A DNA stretch of 64,000 bases, from positions 13,637 through 77,636 of the forward strand of contig JBOGVS010000008.1 of the NCBI GenBank assembly GCA_050692555.1, written 5' to 3'. This document shows, piece after piece, positions 59,811 through 64,000 of the stretch. Position 1 is the first letter of the stretch, and each line of letters starts with the position of its first letter. The position numbers were made by a program, and so were the translations under genes. Under the pieces are notes generated by a model that worked only from the letters and a program-made list of their open reading frames with translations, was not told the origin of the DNA and searched no databases. The stretch is from DAITPV01 sp050692555 (GTDB taxonomy: Bacteria > Actinomycetota > UBA4738 > CALAEC01).

Positions 59811-60362
59811 TCAGTCCACCAGCCGCCGCTGGCCCGACACTTCCTCCGGCACGTCGTACACGGGCAGGGCGCCCTCCAGGCGCGCGGAAGGGGAGAGGCG
59901 GTGCATGTCCTGTCGTCCTCCTTCCATGATGTGCCGCACCTCGCACCCCGCGGCCACCAGGCCATCGGCCAGCATCCGCCGGTGACACTTCCACCACAGC
60001 GATTCGGCGCACATCACCGCCGTCGGAGTCTCGCCCGAGGGCTCGATGAGCCGATCTCGGGCCGCGCGGAACTCCTCGGTCTCCATGTGGTCGGCATAAC
60101 CACGGAATCCCGAGGAGCGGATCGCGGTGTGCCGGGAGTCCGGCCGGCCCCGGCGCCAGCCGCCGAACTCCTTTCGCCACTCGTACCGGATCCCTCGCTT
60201 CTCCAGGGACGCCGCCAGCGCATCCTTGCCGAACTGAGGGTGCTTGCGGGAGCCGGGAGCGGACCGGACGTCGACCAACCTGCGGATGCCGGCTCCCTCG
60301 AGCAGCGCCAGAAACGTGTCGATGTCCCGGGCGCCGTGGCCGATCGTGAAGATCGTGGTCAC
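59811..60362 (-). CDS. DUF488-family protein
   Basis: 183 residues. Family motifs: IFTIGHGARDIDTFLALLEG, LVDVRSAPGSRKHPQFGKDA, RGIRYEWRKEFGGW, and the Cys pair in VMCAESLWWKCHRRMLADGL. The role of DUF488 is not settled; the paired Cys/His suggests metal or redox chemistry. GTG 60362 overlaps the stop of the following deazaflavin protein gene. The 150 bp between its stop and 59661 hold no convincing gene, only a 26-codon frame at 59726-59806. Confidence 0.85.
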   Translation of the reverse strand: MTTIFTIGHGARDIDTFLALLEGAGIRRLVDVRSAPGSRKHPQFGKDALAASLEKRGIRYEWRKEFGGWRRGRPDSRHTAIRSSGFRGYADHMETEEFRAARDRLIEPSGETPTAVMCAESLWWKCHRRMLADGLVAAGCEVRHIMEGGRQDMHRLSPSARLEGALPVYDVPEEVSGQRRLVD

Positions 60363-60736
60363 GGCTGAAGATCGAGAGCCACCGGCAGGGCCGTCCGTGC
60401 CCACCGGCTGAGTGACGCGCCCTCCCGCCACCCCTGGTACTTCCCGGCCAGCAGCCGCCGGGCCGCTGCCTCCTCGTCGGGATCGACCACCACCCGGCCT
60501 TTCGCCTGCCACGTGCGGCCATCGACGCGCACGGTGGTCGCCGGGTTGGCCAGGATGTTTCGGACCCAGTCCGATCGGCCGCCACCCCCGGACAGGAGGT
60601 ACAGGGTGGAGCCCCGGGCTCCAAACCAGATCTCGATCTCGTGCGGCTTCCCGGAGCGCCGCCCCGTGGTGGTCACGTAGCAGAAGGACTCACCCGAAAG
60701 CCCGCCGAGAGGGTCGTTGGCCACCTCGTCCATCAT
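60359..60736 (-). CDS. Deazaflavin (F420)-dependent nitroreductase family protein
   Basis: 125 residues, a split-barrel of the Ddn type: FCYVTTTGRRSGKPHEIEIW, LYLLSGGGGRSDWVRNILAN, PATTVRVDGRTWQAKGRVV, and RRLLAGKYQGW. This family uses reduced F420 to reduce quinones or nitro compounds at the membrane. A second F420-type enzyme (7093) supports F420 use by the organism. The start is ATG 60736, or 60733 three bases on. Confidence 0.88.
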   Translation of the reverse strand: MMDEVANDPLGGLSGESFCYVTTTGRRSGKPHEIEIWFGARGSTLYLLSGGGGRSDWVRNILANPATTVRVDGRTWQAKGRVVVDPDEEAAARRLLAGKYQGWREGASLSRWARTALPVALDLQP

Positions 60737-60819
60737 CCCACCGGGCCGCCGTCCGTCCGTCCCGACGGTGGTCGCGACGCTTCGGTAGCCTGACTGGTGA
60801 ACCCATCGAGGAGGAGCGG

Positions 60820-62139
60820 TTGTCCACGATCGAGCTGGTCACCGAGATCCCCGGCCCGAGGTCACGGGCCATCACCGAACGCAAGGAGCGCGTCGTCGCC
60901 GACGCCCTCAGCCTTCACGTGCCCTTCGTGATCGACCGAGGGGAGGGCGCCTCTGTCACCGACGTGGACGGCAACACGTTCCTCGACTTCTCGGGAGGCC
61001 TGGGCTGCCACATCGTGGGCTACTCCCACCCCAAGGTCGTGGAGGCGGTCCGTGACGCGGCCGGCCGGTTCTCCCACACGGACTTCTCGGTGATCCCCTA
61101 CGAGTCGTACGTGGAGCTGGCCGAGCGCCTGGTTTCGCTGGTCGGCGGGGACCGGAAGGTATTCCTGGCGAACTCCGGCGCGGAGGCCGTGGAGAACGCG
61201 GTGAAGATCGCCCGAGCGGCCACCGGGCGGCCTGCGGTCCTGTGCTTCGAGGGCGGCTTCCACGGCCGGACCCTGCTCACGATGACCCTCACCAGCAGGC
61301 ATCAGCCCTACAAGACGGGGTTCGGCCCGTTCGCCCCGGAGGTCTACCGGCTGCCGTACCCCTACCCCTATCGCAGCGCCCATCCGGACGACGCCGGCCG
61401 CTTCGCCCTCGAGGCCCTGGAGCGCGCGTTCACCACGGTTGTTGACCCCGAGACCGTGGCCGCGGCCATCGTGGAGCCCATCCAGGGCGAGGGCGGCTTC
61501 GTGGTCCCCAGCCCCGACTTCCTGTCGGGCCTCCAGGAGATCTGCCGGCGCCACGGCATCCTCACGATCGCCGACGAGATCCAGACCGGCTGCGGGCGCA
61601 CCGGGCGGTTCCTGGCCTCCGAGCACTTCGGGTTGGAGCCCGACCTGGTGACCCTGGCCAAGTCACTGGCCTCCGGCTACCCGCTGTCGGCGGTCGTGGG
61701 CCGCACCGAGATCATGGATGCCCCCGGCGACTCCACGATCGGGGGTACGTACGTGGGCAACCCTGTGGCCTGCGCGGCCGCCAACGCGGTCCTTCAGGTG
61801 ATCGAGGAGGAGGGCCTGGTCGATCGGGCCGAGCAGGTGGGGAAGCAGATCCGATCACGGTGGGAAGAGGTCGGTCGGGACGTGCCGGAGATCGGCGAGG
61901 TTCGCGGCGTGGGAGCCATGATCGGCGTGGAGTTCGTCAAGGACCGCGAGACCAAGGAGCCTCACAAGGAGTTCACCTCGAAGCTGGTGAACGGAACCAC
62001 CGAGCGAGGCGTGGTCACGGTGAGCTGCGGGATCTACAAGAACGTGCTGCGGCACCTGCTCCCGCTGGTGATCACCGACGACCAGCTCGCCGAGGGCCTC
62101 GACGTCCTCGCCGACTCTGCTCTCGCCGCCCGGAGGTAG
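60820..62139 (+). CDS. Class III aminotransferase, 4-aminobutyrate aminotransferase-like
   Basis: 439 residues. PLP lysine in LVTLAKSLASGYPLSAVVGR, with DVDGNTFLDFSGGLGCHIVG, FLANSGAEAVENAVKIARAA, EGGFHGRTLLTMTLTSRHQP, EPIQGEGGFVVPS, IADEIQTGCGRTGRFLASEH. The GCGRTG and GQGEGG patterns fit GabT or related omega-amino acid transaminases. TTG 60820 is the start, with GAGGAG nearby; no ATG fits. It precedes the convergent amidase gene by 7 bp. Confidence 0.85.
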   Translation: MSTIELVTEIPGPRSRAITERKERVVADALSLHVPFVIDRGEGASVTDVDGNTFLDFSGGLGCHIVGYSHPKVVEAVRDAAGRFSHTDFSVIPYESYVELAERLVSLVGGDRKVFLANSGAEAVENAVKIARAATGRPAVLCFEGGFHGRTLLTMTLTSRHQPYKTGFGPFAPEVYRLPYPYPYRSAHPDDAGRFALEALERAFTTVVDPETVAAAIVEPIQGEGGFVVPSPDFLSGLQEICRRHGILTIADEIQTGCGRTGRFLASEHFGLEPDLVTLAKSLASGYPLSAVVGRTEIMDAPGDSTIGGTYVGNPVACAAANAVLQVIEEEGLVDRAEQVGKQIRSRWEEVGRDVPEIGEVRGVGAMIGVEFVKDRETKEPHKEFTSKLVNGTTERGVVTVSCGIYKNVLRHLLPLVITDDQLAEGLDVLADSALAARR

Positions 62140-62146
62140 CGAGGGG

Positions 62147-63634
62147 TCAGGAGACCGTCAGGCTCAGGGTTGCTTCCCGGGCCACGGCGCCGGTGGTGGA
62201 GTTCGTGGCCTTGATCGACACCGAGTAGGTCCCCGGCACGGTGGGGGTCCAGCTGTGTGACACAGCCCCGCCGCCGCCGGATCCGGAGTTCACCACCACC
62301 CCCAGGAAATCCCGGACCTCCACGGTCCAGGTCAGGCTCCCCGACAGGGAAGCGCCGAAGGTCACCGGGGTGCCGATGGTCACCGCCTCGGCGGACTGGG
62401 TGGGGTTCCAGATCTTCGGCAGGCCCATGGCTTCCGCACCCCGGCGGATGACCCGGAGCCGCCGGTACAGCCGTCCCCCCGGGCACGTCGTGAGTCCGGT
62501 GTCCCGGTGTCCCGAGATGGCCGCCAGCGTGACCTCCTTGCCCTTGTCGAACTTCGTGGCCGGCCCGCCGCCGGACGTCATGACCGCGGTTCCGGTCGGG
62601 CGGACGTGGGCCACGTCGAGCCGCCAGGCCAACAGCCGGGTGAACGCCTTGACCATGACCTTCGGCGGGTTCGTCACGGTGAACGTTCCCAGCGCGGCCA
62701 CGCCGACGCTGCCCGTGTTGAACCCCATGGCGTGGGCGCCGATCACCGGTTGATCGATCCCTCCGTACCGCCCCTCGAAGATCCTCCCGAACCGATCGAT
62801 GAGGAAGTTGTAGGCGATGTCGCAGTACCCCCTCCCCTTCACGTGGTACGCGTAGATCCCTCGGATCAGGTCGTCCGCCTTCGACTTGCCGTAGCCGTTG
62901 CTGTTCACGGTGTGATGGACATAGGCCATCTGCACGCCATCGTCCGCGTAGTCGGGGTTGCCGCATCGGCGCATGCCTTCCTTGGCGCCCCAGCCGGCCC
63001 GAGGGATGATCGCCGGATCCGCGGTGATCGCCGCGGCCGGCTCCGGCGAGGCCATCCCCCACACCCGGGCCATCGCCGAAGAAACGGCATCGAACGGAGA
63101 GGGGTCGGTGGCCGTCCCCGAGGTGTTGATGAACACCGCCCGCACGTCGCTCATTCCCTCTCCGGCCGGCAAACGCAACCGCACCCGAGCGCAGCGTGCC
63201 TCTCCGGTCCACAGCGGCGGTGTACCGGACAGGGCCGTGGCGGCCTCCGCGGAATCGGCGTCCGGTGCCTCGTCGGGATCCGCGAACAGCTTCACTGGAC
63301 GCCCCAGCCCGTCGCGCGTTCCCCACGCAACCCGGGCCGGGATGACCGACTCGCCGCCCTGCCGCCAGGTGACCCCGACCATGGTGAACCGGATCGGCGC
63401 GCAGGTCACCACTGCCTCCGACCACGTCTTGCGAGGCATCAGGGCCACGGCGCCGGGAGCGCGAAGCGAGCGTCCTCCATCCGGTACCAGGCGGTCCAGC
63501 CCGATGCCCACGCTTCGCACCACGGTCGGCGGCACGCCACCGATCGCCGGCGGGAGGACGCCCAGAACGGCGCCGGCCATCACCAGGACGGCCAGCACAC
63601 GGGGGGTCCAACGTCTGCCCTGCGGGGAAGGCAT
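62147..63634 (-). CDS. Exported peptidoglycan-recognition amidase with C-terminal beta domain
   Basis: 495 residues. Signal anchor at about 12-33 (VLAVLVMAGAVLGVLPPAIG). Residues about 205-370 are an Amidase_2/PGRP domain: IPRAGWGAKEG, MAYVHHTVNSNGY with zinc His, IAYNFLIDRFGRIFEGRYGG, GFNTGSVGVAALGTF, and SGHRDTGLTTCPGGRLY with the second zinc site. It should cut N-acetylmuramoyl-L-alanine links. The last 90 residues form a PKD- or invasin-like beta sandwich (GTPVTFGASLSGSLTWTVEV; SWTPTVPGTYSVSIKATNST). ATG 63634 is preferred over 63673 because of the signal position. Confidence 0.88.
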   Translation of the reverse strand: MPSPQGRRWTPRVLAVLVMAGAVLGVLPPAIGGVPPTVVRSVGIGLDRLVPDGGRSLRAPGAVALMPRKTWSEAVVTCAPIRFTMVGVTWRQGGESVIPARVAWGTRDGLGRPVKLFADPDEAPDADSAEAATALSGTPPLWTGEARCARVRLRLPAGEGMSDVRAVFINTSGTATDPSPFDAVSSAMARVWGMASPEPAAAITADPAIIPRAGWGAKEGMRRCGNPDYADDGVQMAYVHHTVNSNGYGKSKADDLIRGIYAYHVKGRGYCDIAYNFLIDRFGRIFEGRYGGIDQPVIGAHAMGFNTGSVGVAALGTFTVTNPPKVMVKAFTRLLAWRLDVAHVRPTGTAVMTSGGGPATKFDKGKEVTLAAISGHRDTGLTTCPGGRLYRRLRVIRRGAEAMGLPKIWNPTQSAEAVTIGTPVTFGASLSGSLTWTVEVRDFLGVVVNSGSGGGGAVSHSWTPTVPGTYSVSIKATNSTTGAVAREATLSLTVS

Positions 63635-63755
63635 GAGTCCTCGATTCTCTCCGCTACCAGCATCGATGTCCATCGGTTGAGGCGGAATGATCCTTGAATG
63701 GGATGACGCCCCCGGCGGCCCCGACTACCATTGGGTCCCCCGAACGGAGGGACCA

Positions 63756-64000
63756 ATGTCCGAACGTGTGACCAGACCCCGACGATCGTGTCTCTCGGTC
63801 CCCGGATCGAGCCCCAAGATGCTGGCCAAGGCCCCCGCGCTACCCGCCGACGAGGTGTTCATGGACCTCGAGGACTCGGTGGCCCCGCTGGCCAAGGAGG
63901 AGGCCCGCGGCAACGTGGTCCAGGCCCTCAAGGAAGGCGACTGGACCGGCAAGACCGTAGTGGTCCGGGTCAACGGGGTGTACACGAAATGGTGCGCCCA
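63756..64000 (+). CDS. HpcH/HpaI-type CoA lyase, 5' part
   Basis: The first 81 residues of a gene that leaves the window. SCLSVPGSSPKMLAKAPALP, FMDLEDSVAPLAKEEARGN and VVVRVNGVYTKW match the N-terminus of the citrate lyase beta/malyl-CoA lyase (CitE-like) group, with the conserved R-S-x-L-x-V-P-G and D-L-E-D-x-V motifs. It probably cleaves a beta-hydroxyacyl-CoA such as malyl-CoA. ATG 63756 follows GGAGGG. Confidence 0.88.
   Translation, partial: MSERVTRPRRSCLSVPGSSPKMLAKAPALPADEVFMDLEDSVAPLAKEEARGNVVQALKEGDWTGKTVVVRVNGVYTKWCA

Overview
The window is a gene-dense, very GC-rich stretch of bacterial chromosome. It looks like an uncultured member of the Actinomycetota. Direct markers are a WhiB-family protein, a BldC-type regulator, an ECF sigma factor overlapping a zinc-binding (RsrA-like) anti-sigma factor, F420-type oxidoreductase families, an actinobacterial Tad/Flp pilus cluster and frequent GTG/TTG starts with 4-base stop/start overlaps. 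No rRNA, tRNA, transposase, phage or CRISPR was seen. I cannot name a genus.

Layout. 1-9.0 kb: DNA repair glycosylase end, a VOC protein, a hydrolase-TetR operon with its own operator, a PhoX-type phosphatase, a two-component system whose kinase is frameshifted, an F420-type oxidoreductase and a glycosyltransferase with a CysS-like head. 9.0-12.6 kb: FtsH, transcribed away from a SigR/RsrA-like pair and preceded by a SigR-type promoter; small zinc protein; BldC. 12.6-17.6 kb: acyl-CoA carboxylase subunits and an enoyl-CoA hydratase. 17.7-34.8 kb: a nuclease toxin with a Flp-pilin N-terminus and its immunity gene, a coiled-coil protein, then a Tad locus (cpaB, cpaE-tadE fusion, tadE, cpaF, tadB, tadC, NarL-type kinase and regulator, flp, a TadG-like protein fused to a VanY peptidase) and VWA-type exported proteins. 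34.7-42.2 kb (minus strand): arginine operon argC-J-B-D-R-GH, with ArgG and ArgH fused and argF absent, headed by ARG boxes shared with divergent lysA. 43.5-49.6 kb: complete trp operon with promoter, leader peptide and attenuator (trpL-E-G-D-CF-B-A). 49.7-51.3 kb: a probable selenoprotein peroxiredoxin overlapping a beta-keto acid cleavage enzyme and a stand-alone biotin carrier. 51.4-64 kb: housekeeping and regulatory genes (frameshifted crotonase, nth, ECF sigma, bioY, PdtaS-like kinase, whiB, GDPD, lipid kinase, aminotransferase, peptidoglycan amidase, start of a CoA lyase).

Most unusual points: (1) a polymorphic-toxin-like AHH nuclease carrying a class III prepilin signal nearly identical to that of the Flp pilin 12 kb away, plus other pilin-domain fusions, suggesting the Tad machinery may export enzymes or toxins; (2) an in-frame TGA replacing the first Cys of a CxxC site in a peroxiredoxin-like gene, followed by a SECIS-like hairpin; (3) three copies of a structured repeat with a constant 27-nt interior at gene ends; (4) the ArgG-ArgH fusion; (5) a complete trp attenuator. 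Two genes carry single-base frameshifts and one lacks any canonical start, so indel errors in the assembly must be considered.
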